Part shown: positions 19,177 to 29,571 of the stretch, in pieces
Position numbering within the stretch: the first letter of the stretch is position 1
Layout of the letters: each line of letters starts with the position of its first letter
Origin: Protonemura montana
Taxonomy: Eukaryota > Arthropoda > Insecta > Plecoptera > Nemouridae
NCBI GenBank assembly: GCA_947568835.1
Contig: OX387604.1
Location: 22,597,076 to 22,661,075 of the forward strand
DNA length: 64,000 nt
Direction of reading: 5' to 3'
Translations under genes and position numbers: made by a program
Notes under the pieces: generated by a model
Databases searched by the model: none
What the model was told of the DNA's origin: nothing
What the model saw: the letters and a program-made list of their open reading frames with translations, nothing else

Positions 19177-20337
19177 CTAACACTCATCAGACCACAGAAA
19201 CTTTACATCTCTCTTCGTGAGATTCGTCAAAGGCACCGTTAACTCACTGCAGTGATCAATGAACTTTTTTTTTTTTTTTTTTTTTTTAAGGTGGAGAACG
19301 CTCATGCGCACTGACAAAGTGGTATTTGTCTTTACTGTGTCAGTAGTGTGGGACTCGCTGGCTGCCAACGCCTACCCACTAAACTCCACCATCCAACCCT
19401 GCCCTAGGTACCGCCGCTAGGCATTGCTTCCAGAGCAGGGTGGTCCTCTTCTGCTGGGAGGGCTTGTTCTTATTTGCCCTCCCTGCTCGTGTAGTAGCAG
19501 GCGGGAAACTCCTGCTTGCTGTCGAACGCTAGGCGACCATGCGTCATTACAAAGTCTCTGTACAGGGTTTTCCTGTCCAGAGACGCTCCCCTACGTGCGA
19601 AAACTCTATCTGCCAGTGCACCCAGTTCTTCGGGGTCTATCGGGAGGTTCGCGCAAAGAAGTTGTAATACGTCGTCTGCCTCCGGCACTGGGAAAAAGAT
19701 CCTCTGCCCGTTCGGGTGTTGGAGCCTAATAAGGTGGCGCATAGCCGCCCTCCTGTTCCCCGCCTCCTCGAGTCGAGCTAGTTTACAACTCTCCTCAAGG
19801 CCCTTGTAGATTTCCGCGGGGTCGACGTGTGTGTCCTCCTCTTTTTTTCTTCCGAGAGCTTGATCTTCTTTGCTCTCCCTACTCTTCCTCTTGAAGAGGG
19901 CGGATCCCCTGATCCATAGCTTCCTCGTCCAGGTGATATCGGACGAGGTCGCGGTCGATGGGCCAGTCACATCCCCGTCTTTCCCGATCTTCTTCTTTCG
20001 GTCCTTTTCTTCCCTCCGCGCGCTCGCCCTTTCGGCGTCCCGTTTAGCGCGCTTCGGGGCAGTGATCAATGAACTTAGAATAAAACGACACTAATCCTAC
20101 AAATTCTTTCACTTCCTTTACGTGTTCGGTACCGGAAAAGTCTGAATCTTTTCCACCAAAGTTTGGTCTGGTTTATATCCGTCTCGGTAAAGGGTGTGTC
20201 TGAGGTAAACCGTCTCCTCTGCCAAAAATGTACATTTTGAATGCTTTAACTTCAACTTAAATCCGAATTAAAGACCTCTGCCAAAGCCTTAAATTGTTCA
20301 TGCGCATGCCCGTCATCCCCTTTTGAGTACACGATAT
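19177..20337 (-). pseudogene. Diverged Gypsy pol fragment split by a retroposed sequence
   Basis: Bases 19177-19266 and 20059-20337 match neighbouring parts of the pol reverse transcriptase/RNase H region of element A (12030-12400), for example FIDHCSELT...LTNLTK. The two parts are one fragment: a 0.8-kb insertion with an 18-bp target duplication separates them. At 20338 the fragment is cut by a TGTGACGG-type LTR-like repeat. Confidence 0.85.
19267..20058 (-). mobile_element. Retroposed copy of an unrecognised basic ORF with poly-A and 18-bp target duplication
   Basis: The insertion is flanked by GCAGTGATCAATGAACTT at 19249-19266 and 20059-20076, and ends on its 3' side in a 23-base poly-T (poly-A in its own sense) at 19265-19287. 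This is the mark of LINE-type retroposition, with 5' truncation. Its open frame (20058-19470) is basic and rich in Lys, Arg and Glu at the N-terminal side. A more ordered C-terminal part follows (LEESCKLARLEEAGNRRAAM, then HPNGQRIFFPVPEADDVLQ and DPEELGALADRVF). I do not recognise the protein. Related copies are at 22992-23595, 52973-53728, 59000-59598 and 62521-63124. It could be ORF1 of a non-LTR element or the mRNA of a host gene. Confidence 0.75.
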
Positions 20338-20718
20338 TGTGACGGTTGTAGACGGTACACACTGTACCCACGTGGTGTAACTCGATCTCGCTTGGCCGTG
20401 GGAGAGGTACCCGTCACCTAGAGATCACTCGGTACTGCATATTTAAACCCAAATTGCGTATGTTTATTGGACGACAAATAATCCCGCATAATACAAAATG
20501 CTAAGCCTAGTACAGGTACGCTCATACAAGACAACGACAAGTTCAGTTCCACCGTAGTCTCTATGCTTTCATCCACTTCGACAGATAGTTCTCAACCTCA
20601 TAGATAATGCAGTTGACACAGACCACTGCTCGCACACGGTTATTCGGCGAACACGTCGATGCCTGGGTTTTCCTAGGCGGACCAGTAAAACAGCCAGAGG
20701 ACCCTATCGCGGTCTTAG
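20338..20718. repeat. TGTGACGG-type LTR-like repeat
   Basis: It begins TGTGACGG and contains the shared blocks CACGTGGTGTAACTCGATC, GGTACCCGTCACCTAGAGA and TGCATATTTAAA (possible TATA box), and later CAGCCAGAGGACCCTAT. The same order of blocks occurs at 24901, 54394 and 59867. The start cuts a pol fragment cleanly. The right end is not defined, so I call it LTR-like. Confidence 0.6.
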
Positions 20719-20985
20719 CTACACACGCGCTATCTGGATCGGGGACTCCCGCTCCCACGTCTCAACCAACTCCACCATACCCGTGTCCCAGTCCACATCC
20801 CTCTGTTCCCTAATCTCCCTCTCCACTATTCCTCTCACCAATCTGAACCTGCCCGTAGGCTCTACCTTCCCAGTTGCATTGTCCATACCCCAGGCTGCCT
20901 CCATATCTGTATCTTCTTTTCTTTTAATGTACCCTGCTTCCTTCCACTTCTCGTCGTGACTGATGAGACCAAGCAACCTCACCAT
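20719..20985 (-). pseudogene. Possible tail of a non-LTR element
   Basis: An 88-residue frame (…RGIVEREIREQRDVDWD…) that recurs in altered form at 24380-24520 and is duplicated at 60248-60514. A degenerate form with the GGGGACACCCG block is also seen near 53910. It may be the end of a non-LTR ORF, but no catalytic motif is visible, so the call is weak. Confidence 0.3.
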
Positions 20986-21570
20986 CGATCAAACCTCCTC
21001 CCCCCACTACTACTACAACTACCTAGCACTGTCAGCAACCAACTGTCCAAAGACCACCTCTGTGGCTCAGCTCCTCAGACTGCCGACTCTCAGAATCCAA
21101 ATGTAAAGAATCTCCACAAAACCACAAGCTAACGACCATTCCCAAAATACCCAATCGCTCCAAAAATCCCCTAAGAGGCATCACTAACCTCCTACACGAT
21201 TAGCTTAAGTAACTAAGAATAAAAACCCAAAACAACAAAGAGGCAAAATTTCCCTGGAAATCGCTCACCCCCTCCTCAAGAAATGTCGTCCTCGACACTG
21301 AGTAAAACACAGACATAAAAATTTTAGAAAATGAAGCAAACTCAACTAAATACGACCCCTTAAAAGTACGCACTATACACCTATACAACTAACCAACCTA
21401 ACCCTACACCCCACAACAACGAAGTAAGTGACCACACCATATCAATCCACCTGGTCACCAATATCCTCAGCCCGTGACACCATCCAGTCATCAGGATCAT
21501 AGTATGGCTTCATCCTGGCAATGCTAATTCTGTCGTTGACCGTCTTCCGATTCTGGACACGAAGGTGTTT
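20986..21570. other. Interval without recognised gene
   Basis: C- and A-rich sequence without a convincing frame. The segment AATGTCGTCCTCGACACTG near 21283 resembles a short block also seen at 23900 and 52780, probably from another LTR family. Confidence 0.4.
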
Positions 21571-22208
21571 GGGTAGTAGCAAGACGCGACGTGTAGAGAT
21601 GATTGTTTACTAGTTCACAAGATACCACGATGGTGGCTGGAAGGATGGATGACTGGCGTCCGGCCTGTCCGGCCTGTCCGGCCTGTCCGGGCCCCGAGAT
21701 CTAAGAGAGTGAGCCTGGCTCTCGCACTCCAGATATATCCGTCAGAACGCTAGGGTTGCACTTTACTAGCTTAGGCGCTCTCTGGTATTACTAGCGCTCT
21801 CTATAGTGGTACTATGATACTCGGTGATGGTACTGTATCAACTGTAGTTGGTACATTCGCCACCCCTTCGACAGGAAAAGAGGTACTCTTTTCTGCGAGA
21901 CGTATCGAACAAGGAGGAAAACAAAATTAGCAATTCTTTAGTATGATATTTAGTTAACCTGTAATATCCAGGTGAATTGTGAGTTTACGTGAATTTAAGT
22001 TATATCTATTTTTAAATATTGAATGGTGCAGCCGTTTCGTTCTGGGATTTTAGTACAATAGTTTGATATTTAAGTTCCTTTCCAGCCATATATGTATAGT
22101 AGTATAATCAAATCGAACCCAATTAAACCCAAACCAAAATAACAACAATGAATCAATCATAAATCGAATAACCACGAACATTAAGTATAACAGAAGATAG
22201 TAACAATA
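21571..22208 (-). repeat. Diverged LTR and 3' flank related to elements A and B
   Basis: From GACACGAAGGTGTT onward the sequence follows the A/B LTR to ...GTAGTTGGTACA (about 21855), then the purine tract and the first 350 bases inward. Differences include three tandem copies of GGCCTGTCCG (21659-21690) where A and B have one. This is an older family member, of which only the 3' end remains here. Confidence 0.85.
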
Positions 22209-22379
22209 ATACTGTCACGTACCCTTGTGTCAACGGAACCATGGGGCACTCGCTATACTCGTGAAAGGGGGTAGTGACTAGGGGATCTACATAAATACTA
22301 CTTATTGGTGAATAACAATTTGCTTGCCGTTTATTATGGACCTAAATCTAAACATAGCCATTAACCTAAACCATTAACT

Positions 22380-22991
22380 TGGTTCTTTCCTAACTGCGTT
22401 GGTCCCCATTGCCGTGGCCCGCTAGCCCTAACGGGGGCTCTTTGAACGTTGTGGCTAGGCCATTCGCCCCATGATCCCTGTCGACCACCCTTATAAGTAA
22501 GGGACACTTCAGTCCCTGTCGTGACCTGTGGGAACTGGTCCCCATTTCCCCGAGGAAAATTGCGTTGATGATTATCACTATACTCTACATCTTCTCCCCA
22601 AGTGACATGTACGGTATTAGATAGATGTACGCCCAATCCCCGCAATTACTTCATTTTTTCTTCCAACTCGGCTATTTCACTTGCTTGTTCAAAGGTGGTA
22701 GGGGTTTTTGAAAGAATATAACGCTTTAAGGAAGGCTTAACTCTGTGCAAAAACTGTTTTCGAAGTGCCTCTTTATGAAGTTCCTTGCGAATGACATCTC
22801 CGGAGTCACCTTTAACCTCCAGCAGCCCTTTCGTACTTACTCGCAAACGTGCTGCAAACTGTGATACCGATTTGCCGCCCCTCTGGGTACAATTCCTGAA
22901 TGCTTGTTCAGTGAATTCCGCGTAGATCTTCGGTTTAAAGCCCTCGCGCAGTGTCGCGACTAATTCCTCCCAAGATGAGACTCCATCGCCC
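22380..22991 (-). pseudogene. Diverged Gypsy gag fragment
   Basis: The minus strand matches the gag capsid and linker part of elements A and B (SQFAARLRVSTKGLLEVKGD, KEALRKQFLH, TPTTFEQASEIAELEEK, then VHVTWGEDVEYSDNHQR). A frameshift near 22645 separates the two readable parts. At about 22992 it is fused to the unrecognised basic ORF, giving a chimeric frame. Bases 22209-22379 have no recognised feature. Confidence 0.85.
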
Positions 22992-23595
22992 AAACTATCG
23001 GGAGGTTCGCGCATAGAAGTTGTAATACGTCGTCTGGCTCCGGCACTGGGAAAAAGATCCTCCGCCCGTTCGGGTGTTGGAGCCTAATAAGGTGGCGCAT
23101 GGCCGCCCTCCTGTTCCCCGCCTCCTCGAGTCGAGCTAGTTTACAACTCTCCTCAAGGCCCTTGTAGATTTCCGCGGGGTCGACGTGTGTGTCCTCCTCT
23201 TTTTTTCTTCCGAGAGCTTGATCTTCTTTGCTCTCCCTACTCTTCCTCTTGAAGAGGGCGGATCCAATGATCCATAGCTTCCTCGTCCAGGTGGTATCGG
23301 ACGAGGTCGCGGTCGATGGGCCAGTGACATCCCCGTCTTTCCCGATCTTCTTCTTTCGGTCCTTTTCTTTCCTCCACGCGCTCGCCCTTTCGGCGTCCCG
23401 TTTAGCGTGCTTCGGGGCCTTTCCTTTCTTCCCCCGGACGGTCTTGCTCTCCCCAGAATCCGTAGAGCAGCTCCTCGGTGTTGTGAGGAGGAGGGATTCT
23501 CCGCCTTCCACGGTACCCTCCTGGGGTATGTCAATTTCATTGGGACTGTCCATGTTGTTCTTCTTTTTCCCTCTCCGACAGGACACTTCGCACAA
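22992..23595 (-). pseudogene. Copy of the unrecognised basic ORF with its N terminus
   Basis: This copy shows the N-terminal part missing from 19267-20058: a start near MDSPNEIDIPQEGTVEGG, an acidic/serine stretch, a Lys/Arg-rich stretch (about residues 55-90), and the HPNGRRIFFPVPEPDDV block. It is cut after CANLPI by the gag fragment. The function is unknown to me. The dispersed, truncated copies point to retroposition. Confidence 0.6.
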
Positions 23596-24740
23596 GCAGC
23601 AGAGGGCGAGTCAGCTCGAAAAACAAGGAAGAGCAGGGAGCGCTGGTCCGGGAAACGGGCAACGACGGCAATGATAGCGAACATCAGGGCCGGTGGTGAA
23701 TCAGGTGTACTCGTGAAATGTGGAGAGTACAATCGAAGTAGAGAAGGGGTGGCGAATGTTCAGAGGGTTTCCGATCTGCTAAAAGGTATTAGAGATGGGG
23801 CGTTTTGGTCAAAATCCAGAAAATTACTTCGGTTGCTATTGCCAGCGCACGCTCGACAAAGAATGCGCTTGTCATCAATACGACATCCCACCAACTTTAA
23901 TGTCGTCCTCGAGATAAAATAACACACGGCACACGAAAACCAAAAGCTTGCGTTGAGACCGAACTTTCGATCTTCACCCCGACGATATTTCGAATAGGAT
24001 CCAGCGCTAGCCCCACCCTCGAGGAGTTGTGTAGCGGATCGCCATGTCATTGACGCGCTCTTTCCAATTTCTACTTTCGTGACTCGAAGCCAGTATTCAA
24101 CGTCTGTCGTGGTTCTTTTCTGAATTGCCTGGTCGTTTTATTCGTTGTTCATCCGCCTCCTGGTCCTTAGTCATTGCATCGTCGTCGTTTTGCCGTTACT
24201 CTAGCCTTCTTATTAGTTTATTATTAGTTTGTAGTTCTTATTAAGTTTAGGTTGATGGTCGAGAGCCTCCTCGCCTCCTTTAGGTCAGGGCCCCACCCGT
24301 GGCTTTGGCTGACCTTTATTTAGATGTCAGTCAAAGTCCCACGCATCGTAAAAACTCAACATTTCCTCGGGCTCTCCCATCACCGGGAATGGGGACACCC
24401 GTTCCCATCGCTCCCCCACCTCAACTTCTGTCTCCTAATCTGCATCCCTCTCTTAGCGTACCTCTCTCTCCACCACACCCCTGACCAGTCGGTATCTACC
24501 CCGACCCCCATCGCACTCGACACCCTCTTAAAACCCCACGTGGCTTCCATTCTTGAATGTCATTTTTGCTTAACTTCAAAATTACTCTTTCACACGCACG
24601 TTTATGATAGTGCGTTTACGATTTTCATGGCTTCTAGTAATTTGATAAGTGACAAGAAGAATGGGTGCTACTTTCTGAGGAACTCAGTTTCCTATGATTG
24701 CGTCACACCGAGAAATAATGACCTAATATTTGTAAGTGAT
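23596..24740. other. Mixed interval without a supported gene
   Basis: Bases 23833-23930 are a short dispersed repeat (TGCTATTGCC ... CACGCTCGACAAAGAATGCG) that also occurs at 55975 and 63362, and weakly at 26155. The frames 23407-23922 (+) and 23760-24050 (-) overlap each other and lie in repeat sequence, so I do not call them. Bases 24380-24520 resemble 20720-20985. The rest is unassigned. Confidence 0.45.
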
Positions 24741-24890
24741 GAGTGAATTTGCCGAAATGCTAAATTTATTGCGAAAATAACTGCCATTTGTGCTTGAATT
24801 GCTTCTGTTATATTGTCATACTGAACATTAAACTTAGTGGCAAGTTTTTGTGTTGTAGTTGCTGTTTCGATGATATGGTTTTAATTTTAA
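24741..24890 (-). pseudogene. Diverged errantivirus env fragment
   Basis: Read on the minus strand this resembles the part of env between the fusion peptide and the break point (QAQMAVIFAINLAF-like, compare 43440-43500). It is short and diverged. At 24901 it is cut by a TGTGACGG-type repeat. Confidence 0.55.
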
Positions 24891-24900
24891 TGCGTGTTAT

Positions 24901-25215
24901 TGTGACGGCTATAGATGGTATGCACTGTAATCACGTGGTGTAGCTCGATCTCGCTTGGCTGTGGGAATGGTACCCGTCACCTAGAGATCACTCAAGTACT
25001 GCATATTTAAAACTAAATTGCTTTTTATTGTTGGACAAACAATTCTGCGAAACACACAATGGCAGGCCTGGCAAAGCACACTAATACAAAACAATATCCA
25101 GTTTAGTCCACTTTTACTCATTCAACTACTGATGAGTCCACTACTCGGCAGACGAGTCCAACAGCCAGAGGACCCTATTAGCTTAGCTATCCACGTGCTC
25201 CTCTGGGCCAGGCTC
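24901..25215. repeat. TGTGACGG-type LTR-like repeat
   Basis: Same block order as at 20338 (TGTGACGG, CACGTGGTGTAGCTCGATC, GGTACCCGTCACCTAGAGA, CAGCCAGAGGACCCTAT), about 315 bp. It separates an env fragment on the left from a Polinton terminal-repeat fragment on the right. Confidence 0.6.
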
Positions 25216-25224
25216 AAACCCTCG

Positions 25225-25605
25225 TAGTAGACTCCCATCATTAAATTCCAAAATTGCAGTTGGGGTGTACCTCCTAAATTTTTTGTTCGCTTTAAAAATT
25301 ACTGTTGTCTGTTTTAGATTAGAAGAAGTTATATCTAAATCAGTAATTTTGTTAAATCTCGAGGGGACAAAATACTTCACTCCGTTAATAGTGATCTGTA
25401 TTTGACGACCGTATCTAGTCGTAATAGCCGCCCACTTATATATAAGAAAAACTGTATTTTCCGGTAAATCGTCAATCGGGTTTTTAATACAAATATAAGG
25501 TTATTAGAGTTTCTAGTAAAAATATAATTATATTACTTAATTTCTTGCTGTTGTTTCTATTACTGCTACTTTTGCTAATTCTTTTAATGATGCTGTTGCT
25601 GTGTA
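25225..25605 (-). pseudogene. Relic of the Polinton TIR gene including its intron
   Basis: On the minus strand this matches both exons of the terminal-repeat gene. Exon 2 is recognisable from KYFVPSRFNKITDLD. The intron-side block AAATATAAGGTTATTAGAG and the donor region next to exon 1 (compare 42380-42440) are also kept. The start of exon 2 is deleted. Shared exon-intron structure in an old relic supports the gene model in the intact element. Confidence 0.75.
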
Positions 25606-26282
25606 CAAATAGTACAAACAATACAAATAGTACAAATAGTGTTCAAACAAATAGTACAAAATTACACTTATGACAAGCCTGACAATAACGAGCGTACACA
25701 CAACAATAACAAGCTTAGTTCATCAGCACACTGTCCATATTCTCTCCTTTTATCACAACAGATTGCTCCTACCAAAGTGATCACACATCAATGTAAAAAT
25801 AGCTGTCTCTTCACACGTATCTCTGTAACACACGGGTGTAAGGGTTGGACTGGACAGAGCAACAACCTAGTCAGAGGACCCTTGCTCGGTCTTGACTCTC
25901 AAAGTAGACTGTGTGTCGACGGACCAGTAGATCGCTAGAGGACCCTTGCTCCGTCTTAGCTCCCGGTCCCAGAGGCCTAGGCTATCGCATAGCCTAACTC
26001 TCGACTCTAAATCTAGACTGTCCCTAAATGACAGTGCCAGTGACCTATATACACCTGTCCGAGCCACGCCCGACATGTGCGTTTTAGGCCACTGGCTAGC
26101 TTACCTCCTAATTATTTAGCCTTGGTCAGCAGGATCAAAGTCTACAGTTTGTCATTACTGCTATTGCACGCTCGGTTGAAAGTGTGCTTGTCATTACTTA
26201 TACAATTTAATAAAGCTTTTTTTTTAATACCAAAAAGCAAAGGAATTGAGAAGGCACCATGGCGCAAACCTCGTGACGCGCC
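25606..26282. other. LTR-like debris
   Basis: Contains GTACAAATA-type short repeats (25600-25660) and blocks AGAGGACCCTTGCTC (twice), CAGTGACCTATATACACCTG and GCCCGACA. Similar blocks occur at 55560-55745. These are probably pieces of an LTR family that I cannot name. No gene is seen. Confidence 0.4.
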
Positions 26283-26286
26283 ACAC

Positions 26287-26605
26287 TGTGGCCGTGATCG
26301 GAGGTTTGGCGGAGACAGGAAGGTGTTCGGGTTGCAGTCAAGACACGACGTGTAGAGATTTATCGTTTACTAGTCACGAGATACATCGCTGGTGGCTGGA
26401 AGGATGGTTGACGGGCGTCCGGCCTGTCCGGACCCCGAGAGCTAAGAGCAGCTAAGAGAGCGAGCCTGGCTCGCGCACTCCAGATATATCCCTCAGAACG
26501 CTAGGGTTGCACTTTACTAGCTAGGCGCTCTCTGGCATTACTAGCGCTCTCTATAGTGGTACTATGATACTCGGTGATGGTACTGTATCAACTGTAGTTG
26601 GTACA
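26287..26605 (-). repeat. 3' LTR of element B
   Basis: 319 bp with the B-specific base (CTAAGAGCAGC). It is followed inward by the same purine tract as element A (from 26606). Confidence 0.95.
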
Positions 26606-28422
26606 TTCGCCACCCCTTCGACAGGAAAAGAGGTACTCTTTTCCGCGAGACGTATCGAACAAGGAGAAAAAAAAATTAGCAAATCTTTAGTATTATAGTT
26701 AGTTATCCTGTAATATCCAGGTGAATTGTGAGTTTACGTGAATTTCAGTTATATCTATTTTTAAATATTGAATGGTGCAGCCGTTTCGTTCTGGGATTTA
26801 GTACAATAGTTTGATATTTAAGTTCCTTTCCAACCATATATGTATAGTAGCCCAATTAAACCCAAACCAAAATAACAACAATGGATCAATCATAAATCGA
26901 ATAACCACGAACATTAGTATAACATAAGATAGTAACAATAATGCATCGAAAGTAAAGGGAATGAATACTTGCAAAGGATGCGACAATACGTCACACAATT
27001 AGTACAATTAACGCCAACAATAAAATCCTATTTGATAGATACTCTAACATTTTAGTATCATTTAAGTCACATTGTGGAACTCTTGATGAAATGGATGAAA
27101 TGTATGAAATGAAACATGACCGAGCATAGAAATGAGCATTAATTATGAACCATTCGTTAAGTTCACTCAACGTACATAATAAAGTCTGGTTTTGTCTTTC
27201 TGGTTTGACACACGCACGACCGTACTTTCATGGCTAACTTTCTGGTAATACACTCGAGTTTTCTACGTATTGTTCTGTTGCGACGCTTTTATCGTCAATC
27301 GCAGGGGATTATTACGCGGTAGATTTCATGGCGGTGGTATTCAGCGCGGAGGAATACCGCGAATGGGGTTCTTGAGAGCATTCAGATCATGATCTCGTCG
27401 TCCCTTCCGCCCTCAACCAGGCGCAGCCAACGTCAAGGAAAGCAGCCCCTCGTTGTTCTGGTACATGTGACAGTGGACGTTGTGTCATCTCGGACTCGCG
27501 CCGCTGGTAGTTGTGTAACTTGAGCTCGATCAGCCTGGATGATGTGATCGACTCGTACTCGTGCTCGTCTCATGCTCGTGCTCGTGCTCGTCTCGTGCTC
27601 GTGATCGTGATGAAATTGATGATGATGGTGGTGATGATATGATGTGACCTGCGAAATTTCATAAACAGCAGTAACATGTTCGTGTTTGCGCAACCGGAGT
27701 TGCTATCGGCTGAGTACCAGCACGTGCTCAACTTCTTTAGTGGTTTGGGGAAAATGAATTTATTTAAAAAAAAATTTGAAACTTTCATGGTTGGTAATTG
27801 AGACGTTTACGTTTGGATGGGTCTTAGTGTCGCTGCATGCGCGACCCGTAATACATTCCACAGGAATGCGTTTGAAAACATAGGTAAATTGAATATAATA
27901 ACAGGAACGATATTGCGTTATGCTGAATTAAAAGTAATTCCATATTCTAAATGTAGCGTTCAACAAGGAAAGGGAACGTAATAATATGCTACACGCATAA
28001 CATTGCGTGGGTAACTCTAGGTAGAGTGACAACAAGGATAACTACCCCAAAGAAGAATGTTCAAAACTATCCGTTTCGATTATTTGTCGCATAAAAAAAT
28101 TGAATGCGATGATGCGGAAGGAAGCACGAGTCAAACTCAACTACGTCATCCATCCAAAATGAGTGCAATCAATCTGCTTTGTCTCGACTTGGGACAAAAC
28201 AGTCTGCCTCTTCCAACTGGAAAAATTACTACTCAATGAAACTTGACACCTGTCTATCGATAACTTATCCTAAGACACGAGGCTGAACCTCGAGAAGAAA
28301 AGAAAAAAAAACATATTGCTCCCTCTTCGAATTGCTGGGACACCAAGGATAATAGAAGGACATTGTAAGGGATATCATCCAAGTATGATATGGATCGCTT
28401 GAATTTGTCTCTGTTGTGATAG
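26606..28422 (-). other. 3' untranslated region of element B
   Basis: Matches 5067-6874 of element A with scattered substitutions and indels, including a longer GCTCGT microsatellite (27560-27610). No supported gene. Confidence 0.7.
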
Positions 28423-29571
28423 TCATAAGGTACTATCCGCGTCTGCTGTATTTTTGAGCCTGGAACCCACCTCGACTGAAGGGTTTACCACTTCACATGG
28501 ATTTGATATGAAAGAAACTGGTGGTGGATAAGGAAACTGTTTATCTCTCCTGCGTGAGATAAGGCATCGACGAAAGACGTAACCACACACTCCAAGAGAA
28601 ATGAACATGACTGTTGCGCCGATACCGTAAGAAATAGTGGCGTGGAGACCACCCGCGCGTCGTGACTCTGCTAACGTAAGCAACATGTCTTGAACACGCT
28701 GTATCTTTACCCCAGTCGCTGTAGGACTCTGATTCAACGTATCGTTTAACAAAGACTCTATCGTTCTGTGGAAGGAATTATCAGTTTTCGAGTGTTCCAT
28801 TAATTTACTTAAAAGTTCCTCGTGTGTCTGAAGCGACACTTGAGGATGAAAGAATTTCCGCTCGAAAGGTTCAATATGAGTTATAGAATTAAAATGAGGC
28901 AATAATGTGTGTCCCTTGGCTAGAGCCGAACACTGAGGCTGCAACCGCAACGTACCAGTCCCCGTTATCGTGGTTGACGAGACTAAATCCTTCTCACCTC
29001 GCTTCTGCATACATTTAATCAACAGTTTGGTTGGCTTTACAACACTATAAGTCCATTCTGAGTTGTCCTTCGAACTGTAAAAAGTATTTATTGGACGATC
29101 AATAAGAAATTGCGGACACAGATTATGTACTGCGGGCTCATCACCCACGAATAATGCGAATAAGCAATCCGACTCGGGTGCTTCTTGGATCGGTTTACGT
29201 GGATTACAAATCCTAACCTCATTTCCCACACACTCGCTCAAATCTGCTGCATGTAGAGGTAAAAACTGTCGCAAATTTCTGGACACCGCCAAATATGCGT
29301 GATCTGGACGGATAAACATGAAATAGTTTGAAGTGTTCATTTGTGTCGGCAATTCATGCGCTTGATATAAAGTGAATTCTCTATCTTGGCTCTTTAAAGG
29401 TAACTCAATAAACAATCGTATACGACGACCGCTAATCATAGCTGACACGGAAGAAATAGAATAATAAGTATGTATGTTCTCAATATATAACTGAGTGATG
29501 AACGAAAGTGGTTCAGGTAAATAAGGTTGAATGTCCTTCAACGATTTCAGCAACTGCTGCGGGGAGATAAT
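28423..29571 (-). pseudogene. env: env of element B, C-terminal part, cut off by the Polinton
   Basis: Encodes the later part of the envelope ectodomain, the membrane segment near the C terminus and the short tail, and matches 6875-8023 of element A closely. Upstream of 29571 the open frame continues for about 60 codons into the Polinton terminal repeat, which yields a chimeric frame starting at 29757 that has no reason to be functional. The missing N-terminal part lies at 43336-44153. Confidence 0.92.

Larger units (their letters stand above)
19289..24471. repeat. Duplicated block, copy 1
   Basis: This block matches 58769-64000 almost base for base at a constant offset of 39529 from about 19500 onward. 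It includes the retroposed ORF, pol fragment, LTR-like repeats, gag fragment and flanks. Copy 1 lacks about 60 bases present in copy 2 at 58965-59020, a deletion between two GCTC repeats. The block starts exactly at the 3' end of the retroposed sequence, next to its poly-A. Confidence 0.92.

Noticed and set aside
19424-19729. Forward frames opposite the basic retroposed ORF, also at 23228, 53171, 53319, 59043 and 62757
   Set aside because: They mirror the Lys/Arg-rich frame on the minus strand, which is the one conserved between diverged copies.
23760-24050. Reverse 96-codon frame
   Set aside because: It overlaps a short dispersed repeat and a forward frame, shows no motif, and its second copy at 63289 is only part of the block duplication.
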